Source: Montifringilla adamsi (lineage: Eukaryota > Chordata > Aves > Passeriformes > Passeridae). Taken from it: DNA of 64,000 nt. Location of the stretch: positions 1,439,656 through 1,503,655 of the forward strand of contig JAGGNK010015225.1 of the NCBI GenBank assembly GCA_017590115.1, in the 5' to 3' direction. The notes beneath the pieces were generated by a model, which saw nothing but the letters and a program-made list of their open reading frames with translations, was not told the DNA's origin and ran no database searches. This document shows, piece by piece, positions 47,292 through 59,968 of the stretch; the first letter of the stretch is position 1; every line of letters begins with the position of its first letter. A program made the position numbers and the translations under genes.

Positions 47292-50200
47292 GTAAGTGCA
47301 GGGGTTTTAAAAGCTGTGCCTAAGCTGCCTTTGGTCCCTGGAGTGCTGCTAGTAATTGCAGTTTCACAGTGTGAGAGGTGTGGAAGTTCCTGGATGGGGA
47401 TTTAATGCCCGGAGCTGAAGATCTGTTACGGATTCAGCGCTGGGTTTTAGAGCTGAGCTCTTCCCAGGGCTCATTCCAGGACTGGGAATCCCATTACAGG
47501 AGCTGTTGCAGAGCATGGAGTGATCCATTCTGCCTGTCTTTGTCCATGGTAAATTCAGGACCTGTTAGAGGGAGCGATAAAGGGCACTGGACAAAGGGAA
47601 TTAAGATAACTGTGTAATTACTGCATAGACTAAGCACTTAATCCTGTCACTAACTCCTTTAATTCAGCGGTCAGGCTGCAAAGAATTAAGTGGTTGGGAG
47701 GAGAGTGTAAGGGAGAGGAGGATGAGAGAGGCTGGGTGGCCAAGGGAAGGATTTGGGAGAGCAAATTTGTGCAGCAGTAAGGAGTGAGGAGTTGCTGAGC
47801 AGTGCTGGTGGGAGAGGACATTCACACCTGGATTTGGGGGAGCTGTGCTGGAATTTTCTTCTCTTCCACTACCTACCTATGTTGGCCATTCTCTTGGGTC
47901 TCTTGAGGACTATGGAGAGGACCTAAAAGTGCTGTTTTGTGCTCCCAGTAGATGTCCTCTCATAGTACCTGAGATCCCAGTTAGAAGTCCAAGTCTTCCA
48001 CTTTGCTCTCCCAGGATGAGCTCTCCTGCAACCCCCTGTTATTAGAGGTTAAGTGTTGCCTCCTTCCCCTGTCAACCCATGATTATTACCCCTCACCCTT
48101 TTTTTAACTCTCTCATGGCCATTTTGGGCTGAGAATTCCACTTGGAATTTACTCTGATCTGCAGAAGGATATTGGAGCAAAATAGGGCTGCTCATCCCAT
48201 GTCTGTCCCCGAGCGTGCAAGGACCTGAGTTTGGGGTTTGAGGACTAAATTTGGGATTAAAGCTGGAAGAAGGAGGATGCTGTGGCTCACCTGGAGCAGG
48301 CTGAGGCTGGGTAGAGTTTGTCAGCAGAGAGGAGGTGGCTGTAATTGTTCAAAGGCAGGTGAATCACCTCGTGGGAGCAGCTTCTCTCCCCGCTCCCGGC
48401 GCCGTCCCCGCAGTGACAGCAGCACTTATTGGGATCTCTCATTTGCTTATCTGTCAGCTGTCACCATATCTATGGAAATCTCCCTTGAAATGGAATTTCT
48501 CAGCCCACTGAGGTCTGTATGTGTTTGATGGAGTGTTATTCTTGTCTCCCCTCCCATCTCCAGTGATTTCTGTGCCAGGCTCCTTTCCCTGCCTTTCCAT
48601 TAGCTCTGGCCAAATCTCTCTTCTTGTCACCACAAAAATCTGCATTTCATTCCTCAGCAGTCTCTTAGGGCAGGGCTCCACCTCGTGTTTTGCTCGCAGG
48701 TGGATGCAGGTGTTGGTGCTGTGTCCTGTGGTAGCTGTGAGCTCATTTCATTAATATTAAATACTGAGCTAATTTAATTAATATTAAATATTTCTGCTAG
48801 TTATGTCCTCAAGGAATAGAGGGAAGTTGTGTCATGCTCTCTGGAAATCAGGAGCTGGTATTTAGAAGAAACTCTGAATCCTCATTTCCTTTAAAATGGG
48901 TATAATAAAAAAAAAATATTTATTTAGTTGCAGTGTTGACTTGAAAAAGAAAGCTTCAGATGAAGGGGAATTTGGGTAATGTATGCCATCATAAACTTCC
49001 TTTTTTTTAGGTTTTTTTCTGTTCCCCAAAGTAGCCAAGGGCATATGCTCAGGTGGCCAGATCAGTTTTCCAAGATGGAAATCAGGAAATAAGACAGGAG
49101 TGAATTGTACAGGCAGGAGCTGAACACCCAATAAATGAGTCCCAGACTTGGCTGTAATTCTGTGCAACTCTAAAGAAAACAGAAATGTTTTGAAAGCTTT
49201 GTGGGAGGATCAGCATTGGGAAGGGAGTTACAAGGAGTTGAGTGGGAACAGGAATGTGGGGAAGGGCAGCTCGAGGAGGTGGCAGAGGAAGGAAAATAGG
49301 GGACAAAAACTGGATGGTTGTGGAAAAGAAGGGATGAGGTCTGGGTTTGGTGCCTGGAAAGACCTGTGGGATAAGGCTGCTTTTATTGTCTCACTGAGGA
49401 CAGAAGGGAACCCAGAGCCAACAATTTACAGCTCATTTAATTAAAATCAGAAGGATTTGTTGTATTTTGATAAATCGTTATTAGTTCAGTTGCAATAACA
49501 CCAACACTCAGAGTCCAAATTAAAGCAGAAAAGCCTCATTAATAGTAATAATCTTAACACTAGTGGCCAGGAAAGCTGTGAAATGCTTTCCCCTGTCTCT
49601 GGTGTGATGCTCATGTTCCCAGTGTCCCTTTGGGCAGCACTGAGGCTGATTGCACCTTCCTGAGCTGCGGGACTGCAGAGGCCATGAGGAGTGCTACAGC
49701 AAATCCTCAACATCCTCAGGTCTTCTTGTGACAGAAGTTTCCTTTCCAAGTGTGGTCTCTGATGCCTCAGGTTTTAGCTTTTATATTTTTCACATTCTGT
49801 GCTGCTTTAGTGTGTGGGTCTGGGCTTCACATTATGGGATGGTGAGCTCTGTGCACAGAGCAGGGAGACAAAACAATTCCTGCTCCAGCTGGGCACCAAG
49901 GACAAATGATCCAAATCTCAGGCCAGGAGCACAAACCCCGTGGGCTGCAGAGAGAAAAACAAGCAGGATGGGAGTGCAGGGGCTGAGCTGGAATTGGACA
50001 CTGAACTGCAATGTGCACATGGAGCAGAGCTGATCCCAGGGAGAGACCCCGGGAGCGCTCGTGCATTTTGGGACCATTTGGGTTCATCTTGGGGCAGCCC
50101 TGGCTGGGCTCTTGTGCTGCCCCAGGTGCATCCATGGAGGAGATCCTTTCAATCCATCCCTGCTTTATTCTGGAACTCTGCCCAGCCTCTGTCCTAGGTC

Positions 50201-51277
50201 AGCCTTCTCAAGGCATTATGTCCTCTGGGGCTGTTTGAAGGTGCTCTGTCCTCACCATGAGCTCCCTGGTCCCCAGAGCCCATCCAGGCACTCCCAGGAA
50301 ATGGATTTTTTTGCTTCTTTTTTCTGCTACGGTTGGAATTAAATGTGTGAGACAGTATTTCTTGTTGCACTCAGATGTTTATTAGTTCTTATCTATATTA
50401 CAGTCTCTCAAGCTGGGAGTTTTGTAGTCCTTAATTTTAATAAGCTAAAAATGAAGACATATCTCTCTTTCTTACAAGGTTTTTTAAGGATAAGCTGTCT
50501 AATTAAGAAATGTCACTTAAATTATTTTTACTTTTAACCCAATAACTAACTGCTTGTGGCTCGTAATGGGGACTATATTTAATTACACAATAGTACTTAA
50601 ACTTATGAAGAAGGTAAAGAAGAATGACCAGCTTCTGCCCTAAAACTTGTGTCTTGCTTTCTATATATTCTAGAACCTGAAACTCTTAAGTTTTCCATCA
50701 TGTGATATTACACACTTCTATTGAAGCTATGCACTTATAATCTTACTTTCAGCATTCATTTTTGGAAGCTTTTTCTACAGCCTCAGGTCAGTGCAGAGTT
50801 CTCCTGGGGGTCAGAGCCTGGCAGCACAGAAAGTCTGGAATTCTCGTAACCCGAGTTCCAACACCCAGGATTGTTTTTTTGTGGGTTTTTTTTGTGAAGT
50901 GCCTGCCTGGAGCAACAGCCCTTGGCCATGGGGGTGTTCCCAGCACTCATCTGTGTCAGGCACGAAGCCCATGGCCGTGGGACACTTGTGGTCACAGGGA
51001 CATTGAGCTGTCCTCAGTCACTCAGGTGTCAGATCAGGGCCCAGTTTGGGGCCTTTTACTGTAAGTGCCAAAAATCCTCTTGATGGGGCTGAAATGGTTG
51101 GAAAATATTTGGATTGGTCTTTATGGATTATTAGAGCCATACAATAAATAATAATTGATTGGTCCTTCATTTCCAGGAGAACAATATATTTACATTTTAT
51201 ATGATGAAGAGCTGAGTGGTGCTCTCAAGAAGGATGCTTCCAGTGCCTGAAATTGACTGAATTCCTTTGAATTCCAG
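47292..51277 (+). other. EXOC4 intron, 3.99 kb
   Basis: The donor is GTAAGT and the acceptor TTTGAATTCCAG ends at 51277. It contains one family-A LTR (49760-50218). I see nothing nameable in 47300-49755 or 50225-51270, apart from a duplicated TTAATATTAAATA motif near 48750-48790. Confidence 0.85.
49760..50218 (-). mobile_element. Solo LTR, family A
   Basis: The 459-bp element starts TGATGCCTCAGG and ends CAAGGCATTA, the reverse complement of the copy at 20584. The final CA has become TA. The flanks show no clear target duplication. A 102-codon open frame recurs in the same place in several family-A copies because the DNA is the same, not because a protein is maintained. Confidence 0.88.
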
Positions 51278-51366
51278 GTTTGAATCCTCATCCCATGCCA
51301 TCAGCATGAGTGCCTACCTGAGGGAGCAGAGGAGGGAGCTGTACAGCAGGAGTGGGGAGCTGCAAG
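51278..51366 (+). CDS. EXOC4: EXOC4 exon, YLREQRREL segment
   Basis: The acceptor is GAATTCCAG and the donor GTATGG begins at 51367. One base completes the Lys codon from 47291, 29 codons follow ([20 protein letters not shown] then LYSRSGELQ), and a final G starts a Gly codon that must be finished by the next exon outside the window. The donor departs from the consensus at position +4 (T), so it looks weaker than the other donors here. Third-position GC is 22 of 29. Confidence 0.95.
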
Positions 51367-53426
51367 GTATGGAAAGGAATCCTTGGTAATTGGATAATTC
51401 CCTTCTGCAGGAGCTGGAATATCCTGCCCAGCCTCTGGCAGGTATTGATCTCTGCTCTGAGTCACTCCAAGTTTGAAGCTCTTGTTTATTATGAGGTTGT
51501 GAAGGGTTTCTCTTTATTTTCTCAGCATTTTCAGCTGGAGCTCGAGGTCTTAAAAAATACTCCTAAAACAAAAGGTGAAATAGAAACAACCTCACCTTGA
51601 GCACTGGGTTTGGGTGTTGGATATTTGTCTGTGTCCTTAGTGTTATACTTACCCTGCATTGCTTTGGGAGCTGAGCTCAGGCAGCTCAAATTTGAAGCTG
51701 GATGGGTTAAATTGACCAATTCTTTGTGTTTTGTACACTTGAGGAGCTGCAGGGCGTTTGCAGATGGTGAGCCTGGGGACTTGGGCTGCTTTTGCTGGTT
51801 TATATTGCCCATGGCAGGTGCTGTGTGTGCCCAGGGAAGTGTCCCTGCTCTTGCATGCCGTCATTTCCCTTGTTTTTCCTGGATGATCCAGTGGTGGAGC
51901 TTGGCAGCAGAATCAAGGGAAATATCCCAAGACTGCCATGATCATCTACAGCAGGGCTAAATTCTTTTGTATCATGTAATCCAGTTTCTTCCTAGGCTAA
52001 TCATAACAGGAAAATAATTCATGTCCTTCAAATATTACAGCGATGACCAAGGGCAGAATTTCTCCTGGAACTCTTGTCCTTGACAATTTTTAGCTGGCTT
52101 TTAATTGACAATGTTCTATAATTTACAAGAGAATTTTTGGATGCCTTTGTGTTCCCTTCCTCCTTTCATAACCTGTCCTCAGAGACAAGCCCACAAGGGT
52201 GTGGAAAAAAAAGCCTTGAGAGGCAGAGATTGTTTTGGTGACAGCTTGAGTCACTTGGGTGGCTGCAGAGGTGATCTCTGCACTGATGAGCAGGGGTGTA
52301 ATGGCTCTGTGGTGAATTCTGAGCTCCTTTTGGGTGGACTGAGAAGGAAGAAGCTGATGGTGACAGCTGCCCAGCCCCTGATCCCATAGCCTGTGGGAAT
52401 GAAGGGATGGGGAGGTACCTGCCAGCTAAACTGGGATCTCACCTTGCACACACCTGGGAGGTGTGGAGCTCACAGCCCTCTGCCTTTTGGGATTCAGGTG
52501 CTCACCTTCAAAAGTGTCACACGGCCAGGACTGGCTGGGAGATGTTCCCCAGGTCAGTGGGATGGTTCATGTTCCATCCCATTATTGGGTTTTGTTCCAG
52601 GAGGATTTAAGTAGTTCTTTTTCCATAGTTATTAGCTCCCTGTTACAAACTGTGTGGGACAAGTGTGGGCTAAAAGCCAAGAGATTTTTGGCTGTTGAGA
52701 ATTTTGAGCTTTTTGGGGCCATCAGAGAGCCTGCAGCACTTGCTCCAGAATTTCCCATCCCTTTGGGATGAGTCTTGCCTTCTGTCATTCCCAGTTGTCC
52801 ACGTGGCTTTAAAAACAAGCAGAGAACAGAACTGACCTTCTCCATATCTGTGTCCTCCTCCAGGTGCCTCGTGGCTGAGATTTGGGGATTTTTGTGGTTA
52901 GTGCTGTTACACTGAGGGTTTTAAGGAGCTCCTGTCCAGGGTTTGGAGCTCATTTAGAACCAGATTTCATGGAAGAGTAATTCCTTACGGATACAAGACA
53001 AATCTTGGGGGCAGCATTTGGGATGAGCAGGACACTGGGAGCATTTCCAGGAGAGGAGGATGCAGCAGAGCTGCTCAGGGAGTCTGGGTGGGCAAGAACA
53101 AAACCCAGGAGCTGACAAAGGAGTAAAGGACAAAACAGGAATTAGTGTGGAGAGGGCCAAGATCCTGCTGCCCTTTGCAGCTCAATTGGAAGAGCCTGGA
53201 TGTGATGCAGTAGGTGACACAAAGTCAGTGTGGGGAGGCAGTGGGGACAATAGATGAGATGACTTTGCTGAGATCCTTTGCAGTTGAACCATCAAGAAAA
53301 GTTTCCCTTTGAACTTCACGTTAAAAATGCAGTAACCTCTGTCTCTATTATGAGCTGCTGTTCCCTTTTAGGTTGCTCATTAATCTTCCTGAATCCCAGA
53401 CCACAGCAAGATCTGCATTTGGATTT

Positions 53427-53443
53427 TATATATATATATATAT
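53427..53443. repeat. (TA)n microsatellite
   Basis: A run of TA dinucleotides followed by a T-rich stretch. Confidence 0.88.
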
Positions 53444-54014
53444 TTATTTTTTTTATTCCTTTTAAAGAGAAATACAATTTAATTGTTCAATCAGGTTAGT
53501 GGAAAGCAGGCATGTGACACTCTGTCTTCTGTGAACACTGCACAGTTTCTGTTCCCAACAGCCTTATCCACAGGGATGATTTTTCAGTGGCAGCAGGGGG
53601 AGGGTGACTTGTTAGAGAATCTTTTTTCCTGAAAAGATCTTCAAAGAAACATATGCATGAAAAGAAAGGAATTTATAAAAGTTTAGCTCACGCTAACTTT
53701 TCGACATAAGAATTTAATTTAAATAGCCTTAAAAATGTGTGAAGATCAGAGTGATGCTTTGTCATTAACCCCTTTGATTTGGACTGAAATAGTGCAGAGC
53801 ATGAAGCTCACATTATCCCTCAGTGGGAGAAAGGGACCTGCTGCAAGTGGTTTAGAGCTGGAATTCTTCTGTCTCATTCCACTGAAATTGCAGGAGAAAG
53901 ACTTTGGCCAAGTGTTTTTCCCTTGAAGTTGGCCACACAAGTTCTCTGACAACTGTCATTAAAAAATAAAGGTGGGGGTGAATACAGAAGTGAAATAGTT
54001 CCTTCTGAACTGGT

Positions 54015-54372
54015 GCAGTCTGGGGAGAGCTGGGGGTGCTCACCTGGAGAGGAGAAGGCTCCAGGGAGAGCTTCCAGCACATTCCAGGGCCTGAAGGGGC
54101 TCCAGGAGAGCTGCAGAGGGACTGGGGACAAGGGATGGACAGGACCCAGGGAATGGCTCCCAGTGCCAGAGGGCAGCCATGGATGGGATCTTGGCCATGA
54201 GGAATTCCTGGCTGGGCTGGAATTGCCAGAGCAGCTGGGGCTGCCCCTGCATCCCTGGCAGTGCCCAAGGCCAGGCTGGACACTGGGGCTGGAGCAGCCT
54301 GGCACAGTGGGAGTGTCCCTGCCATGGCAGGGGTGGCACTGGATGATTTTAATCCCAACCCAAACCAATCTG
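54015..54372 (+). mobile_element. CR1 LINE fragment
   Basis: Sense CR1 3' region from about GCAGTCTGGGGAGAGCTGGG through GGGACAAGGGATGGACAGGA to the tail CCCAAACCAATCTGGGATTT. It is the best-preserved of the three closest relatives (4926 and 10815 are the others), and a tandem duplication begins at its 3' end. Confidence 0.9.
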
Positions 54373-54632
54373 GGATTTTAAGAACCTTCCAGGTTGCTCA
54401 TCTCTGGCAAAGGATGGCGAATGTGGCAGTAAAACAAAGCTCTGGTACAATAACACAATAAATTATAGTGGATCATTTTTAGAATTAAAAAATCCACTGT
54501 TTGTGGGATTTTAAGAACCTTCCAGGTTGCTCATCTCTGGCAAAGGATGGCGAATGTGGCAGTAAAACAAAGGTCTGGTACAATAACACAAATTATAGTG
54601 TATGATTTTTAGAATTAAAAAATCCACTGATT
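54371..54632. repeat. 133-bp tandem duplication at a CR1 3' end
   Basis: TGGGATTTTAAGAACCTTCC starts at 54371 and again at 54504. The copies run through GGATGGCGAATGTGGCAG to AAAAAATCCACTG and differ by a 4-bp deletion and about three substitutions. The unit starts in the CR1 terminal motif TGGGATTTT. Confidence 0.92.
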
Positions 54633-56207
54633 TTTTTTTTTTTTCTTGCTGGCTGGGTGATAAATGGAAAGCCTTGAATAGCCCTCAGACACAAATCTAA
54701 ATTTGGGAAGTGAATTTGTGTTGCTCCTCACTCTACTGCTCATCCACTCTCCACCCAAGCCTGAAAAATTGCTTACCATAAGGTTTTAAGCAATTAAAGA
54801 AAAACAACGAGAAACTCTGCTAATTAAGATTTTGATGCCAAGAAATAGCAGCAGAGGCACAGAGGATGTGCTGTGACAAGGGCACCATGTAAGGCCAGGT
54901 CCAGGGAAAATGCTGTTATTTGTAGGTGCCTTGTTCCATTTGGATTCACCCAAGGGCTGCCTCAGGGAGCCAGCTGTGCTCAGCGGTGACAGAAACCAAA
55001 GCTGACATTTGGGATAATGAAAATTCGGTTCAGCACCTCTGCGAGATGTGGATGATAATGTGTTGTCAGTCAGAGGGGCTGGGGAGGGGGAGAGAGAACA
55101 GGATTCATCTCTGGTTAAAGGAGATGTGGTGACAAGTGGCCTGTGCTGGTTTAAAAAATATTCCTTAAAGAAGGATGGGGAATAAACCAGCGCAAAAATC
55201 AGCTGAGGAGGGGGAGCCGATGTGATATCCCCAATTTCCTGTCACACCACTGCTTTTGTCTCATGATGAGCAGGATCACAGTTGGCTTTGAGCTTGGGCA
55301 GGGCTGGGGGAGAAGGCAGAGCAGGGATTTTCAGGGTTTTGCCAGCTCTGAAGCAATCAGCTCCCCCAGCCCCTGCAAAGCCACTCCTGATTTCCTCGGC
55401 GTGTGTTTGTCCCGGTGTAGCGGATTAGAGACACGGCCTCTTCAAAGGCTGCCCAATCAAGGAGGGGTTATTAAAACCAGGCTGCTTTATGACTGAGAAT
55501 TAATTAGAGCAGCATTTTCATGCAAAACATCCAATTTTTTGATTAGCAATGGAGCAGGGTTGCAATTAACACTCGAGGAAGTTTGAATTTCCAGCGTTTT
55601 GATTCTCAGGAAATGAGATTATCAAACTGGGGTCAGGCCCTTGACAGCAAAAGGGGGATTATGTGTAAGAAAATCGTTTGTTTCTTGATTTTTCCTCAGA
55701 GATTGTTACTAAAGCTACAACAGTTCAGAGGGAGATACCTAAAAAAAGGAGGCAGGAGGGTCCCTTTGCTTTGTCAGTGCAAAGAGCTCCTGGTGTTGGG
55801 GAGAGCACGTTTGGCATTTCATCTACAGCAACAGGTTCCTATTGCTGGGTGGGGTCAGCCCTCCTTTTCCTATCCATGTGGGTTTGTTTTCTTCCTTTTC
55901 AACGATGTTTTTGATCCCTTCCAGGTGTTTAAATGTGTGTATTGCTGCTTATTAAAGGCTGACCTCAGCCAGCAGTGGAGTCTGTGAAAAAGGATCAGGG
56001 CATCTCTGGTTAATCCTGGAGAACATTTGGGGGGGGTTGAATTTCCCACTTAATTCTTGTCACTTCTTAGGGAGAGGGGAGGTGTTGAAAGTCAGGCTTG
56101 GGCTGTAAAATCTCTGCTTTGTGTCAGAGACTTTATGCAAGGTAAGGCAGGAGGAATTTTGGTGTCAGGGTGATACTTGGTGCCAGTGAGCACTGGGAGC
56201 TCACTGT

Positions 56208-56375
56208 CTTGGAATGGTTTGGATTGGAAAGGACCTTAAAGATCACCCAGTTCCAACCCCATTGCCGTGGGCAGGGACACCTCCCACTGTCCCAGGCTGC
56301 TCCAAGCACCAATGTCCAGCCTGGCCTTGGACATTCCAGGGATCCAGGGGCAGCCCTAGCTGCTCTGGGCCTCCC
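56208..56375 (-). mobile_element. CR1 LINE fragment
   Basis: Reverse-complement CR1: TTGGAATGGTTTGGATTGG, GTGGGCAGGGACACCTCCC and CCAGCCTGGCCTTGGACATT. Confidence 0.9.
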
Positions 56376-56559
56376 CACCTGGGTCTTGACCTCAGGCTCC
56401 TCTTTCTTTAATCTTTAACCCTTGCACTGTTCTCACTTCAGAGCCCAAATGCCCCTCAGGTGCCACATGGTCCGTTTGGAACAGGAAAACCAAAAATAGG
56501 GGCATCAAGGTAGGGTGTGATGAGAGGAGCTTCTCAGAGATGGAGAATCCATGCTGGAA

Positions 56560-57018
56560 TAGTGCCTCAGGTTTTAGGTTTTGTATTTTTCACATTCTGA
56601 GCTGCTTTAGTGTGTGGGTCTGAGCTTCATATTATGGGATGGTGAGCTCTGTGCACAGAGCAGGGAGACAAAACAATTCCTGCTCCAGCTGGGCACCAAG
56701 GACAAATGATCCAAATCTCAGCCCAGGAGCACAAACCCCGTGGGCTGCAGAGAGAAAAACAAGCAGGATGGGAGTGCAGGGGCTGAGCTGGAATTGGACA
56801 CTGAACTGCAATGTGCACATGGAGCAGAGCTGATCCCAGGGAGAGACCCCGGGAGCGCTCGTGCATTTTGGGACCATTTGGGTTCATCTTGGGGCAGCCC
56901 TGGCTGGGCTCTTGTGCTGCCCAAGGTGCATCCATGGAGGAGATCCTTTCAATCCATCCCTGCTTTATTCTGGAACTCTGCCCAGCCTCTGCTCTAGGTT
57001 AGCCCTCACAGGGCATCA
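56560..57018 (-). mobile_element. Solo LTR, family A
   Basis: Family-A sequence from TAGTGCCTCAGG to CAGGGCATCA, about 459 bp. GAAT lies immediately inside or beside the left end (56557-56560) and directly after the right end (57019-57022), a possible 4-bp target duplication. The left terminus is altered from TGATGCC, so the exact boundary is uncertain. Confidence 0.88.
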
Positions 57019-57721
57019 GAATCAGCTTTGATTTTTTGTTGCCAGCCTGGATTCTCTATCCTCACAACTCTCCCACCTCTGCCATGCTTCTCTCCCCTGT
57101 TGAAGTGAGGAAGCACCATCCTCCTTGTATGAAAATCCCAGAAATCCTCTTCTTTGACTCATTCTGCTGGAAGCTGCTCCAGCAGGACTGGTTGGGTTGT
57201 GTTGTTACAGTTGGGACTCGCTGTGTCCCAGTGCCTTGTTTTCAAAGCAATCCTTGATTTTTCAAGGCACTTATTTACAGCTGTTTTCCAGCTTTGAATC
57301 TGGATTACTGAAGCATTTGAGGGCTTTGTGGTGAATTTACAAAGACAACATGGAATTATCTTGTATTATGCAGATTAGAACAGAATAGGTGGAGAATGTT
57401 TATGCCTGTGAACTGTAATACTCTGCTTTATATCAATTACTGGAGTTTTTTTCCAGGAGGAGCGAGCTTTTGGAAGTACTGAGCCATGGAATTTACGCTT
57501 TTGCCTAAATGTCAGTAGTGAACCATTTATTTAAACACCATGGAGTTAGGCTGTGAAATGAGGAATAAAATATCCATGGGAGTTCAGCTCAGCTGGGTCA
57601 CTATTCAACCTGGTGGATGTTGATCAGTTAATCCTGATTTTTTTGGGATCTTGAGTCACCATGCTGGCCAAAACTGCAATACATTTTTTTTTTCTACGCA
57701 GTGTTGTGAAGAGATTTATAC

Positions 57722-57738
57722 TATATATATATACACAC
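57722..57738. repeat. (TA)n(CA)n microsatellite
   Basis: TATATATATATA passes directly into CACACA. Confidence 0.85.
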
Positions 57739-57749
57739 AAAATATATTT

Positions 57750-57800
57750 GGACTCTGATCCTTGTGGCTCCCTTCCAACTGAGGACATTCTATGATTCCA
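57750..57800 (+). mobile_element. CR1 LINE 3'-tail fragment
   Basis: Sense CR1 end: GGCTCCCTTCCAACTGAGG followed by ATTCTATGATTCC, the classical CR1 terminal motif. Confidence 0.78.
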
Positions 57801-59381
57801 TCTTCCTTCTAGGGTAATTAATTGCTATGTTGGCATTGTGTATTTTTTCCTTTTGTTTCTTCTGGCCTTTTTGACAGTGTGGAGTCCTGAGAGGCTCATG
57901 GATGTTTATGTTTTCTATTGAAATCTTGCTGACATTTGAATTTTTCATCAAATTCTTTTTTTCATATTGAAGTTTCTCCACATTTTTGCGGGTCAAATTT
58001 CTTTGTTTTCACCAGCTTGCTTAGCAAGGCTTTGATAAATACATTGCTGAAACATTCCTTTTCTTTCTCCCATTTGATGGTGTGTATAATCCTAATTTAA
58101 AAAACAGCCCAATGCAATTATCTGTGGGGGCTGAGCCACTTTCTTGCCTCTTCTGCAAATTTTATCCCTTTCAAGCTGAGACTTCTCCAGGAAGTAATTC
58201 CACATCACAGGGGATGGCAAATTCCAGCAGAGACCTTCAGGGGTGAGCGTGGAGGGAGCTGCTGCTGCTCTTGTACCTGTTCAGGGGGTAAAGAAGTGTT
58301 TAATCTCTGGCCCTGTCATTCTGCTGCCTCTAATCTGTGTCTGAAATCCCTTCAAAACGCGACACCATTGTTTTTCAAGGAGCATAACAAATGTACCCCA
58401 GACAGCTGTATTAGCATTTGGGGTTTTTTCCTCACAGCCAAGAGGTTTTTATCTTAATAATGTTGAAATGGAACTTTACAGTGGCAGAGGAGCGAGCAGG
58501 CTCAGAAAACTCTGCTTTTAAAGAGGGCTGAAGCCATTTAGGTGAGCATGAATTAACATTTCCCTCGTCTTGTAAAGGTCAGCCTTTAATTGAGATTCAC
58601 CACGCTCAGCCCAAAGCCCGGGTTGCAGAGCCCTCTCTCCAAAAAGGAAGCACAAATTGGCAGCATAATCTCATCAGAGGCTGAGGTTAGGTGGTAATAA
58701 ATCACTCAATTCACAGAGAACGAGGCTGCCACGGAGCACAAAACACGCCAGATGCTCCAAAGACTTTTGTGGCTTCGAGTTGGAATAACAGTTGGAGGAT
58801 CTGTAGATGTCTTGAGTTTTTTTCCTAATAAGGAAGAACTGTTGGGGAGAAAGTAATTTTTACCTAATTAAATGATTAAAATGCTGAACATTTGATTTAA
58901 TGTTGGTTGTTATCCATTTTACACACACAGGAATTGGAGGTGTTGCTCTCCTGTGTTTCCATGTGTGTATCATAGATCGGGAATTATTGCCAAAAAAAAA
59001 GGCAACAGCTTTCATGGATCCATTATTCCCTGCCTTTTGTGAGGAGATAAATGTGTGCTGAGGAGGTGATTCTCTTCTGCAGGATGAAGATGGAACTTTA
59101 ATCCATGAAGGGATGTGATTTAGGGGTCTGAAGATACAAAAGCTGCCAAATTCTCAAGGGCTCTGTGGGCCAAGTGCATCAATTGCTGTTGGAGTTCTTG
59201 TTTAATATATCATGGAATAATGTGTTAGAACACTTTCTTATCAAAACACGGAAATATGGATGTTTTCCAGGTGAGGAGAGTTTCCTTGAATAGGGTTTTA
59301 CATCCAGTAATAATGTGAGGAGATGGGCAGGGAAAAGGGTGTTTTTATGGAGGCTGAGGGTGAGAAAAGGAATATCTGTGA

Positions 59382-59612
59382 GAATCATGGAATCAGAGAC
59401 TGGTTTGGGTTGGAAGGGACCTTAAAATCATCCAGTGCCATGGGCAGGGACACCTTCCACCCTCCCAGGGTGCTCCAAGCCCCATCCAACCTGGCCTTGG
59501 ACACTTCCAGGGATCCAGGGGCAGCCACAGCTTCTGTGGGCAGCCTGTGCCAGGGCTTCACCACCCTCATGGGGAAGACTTTTTCCCTGAGCTTTGAATC
59601 CTCCTGATATTT
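59382..59612 (-). mobile_element. CR1 LINE fragment
   Basis: Reverse-complement CR1: GAATCATGGAATCAGAGACTG, then GGGCAGCCTGTGCCAGGGC and CACCACCCTCATGGGGAAG. Confidence 0.9.
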
Positions 59613-59950
59613 AAAATGGGTTTTTAAATCTCTTATCTCCTGGATTTTTGTTGGTTTTGAAGCTTGAGTGGAATTGTCCATTTCAGAGTGGGTAGTTCCC
59701 TATGATGGTTTGGGATGGCATGATGAAAAATTCTATTTATTGATTTATCAGGTGAAATAATAGAAGGCCATCATGTGCCTGTTGAGTCCATCTGTAAAGG
59801 GGCTCATTTTGGTGATTATTCCATTTTAACTGACCTGAGAGGTGTGAACTTGGATGCGTTAATTGAAAAACTTTGGAATGGAGCACCTAGCACTGGGAAA
59901 AGGGAACCTTCCTCTCCAGCTGGCCTTGAGTACCTCTCCAGCTGGATGAT

Positions 59951-59968
59951 GATAATAATAATAATAAA
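59951..59968. repeat. (ATA)n microsatellite
   Basis: ATAATAATAATAATAA, about five trinucleotide units. Confidence 0.88.

Noticed and set aside
53852..54358. A 168-codon - strand frame
   Set aside because: It mostly covers a CR1 3' region in antisense; the same frame appears in the other copies at 4926 and 10815.
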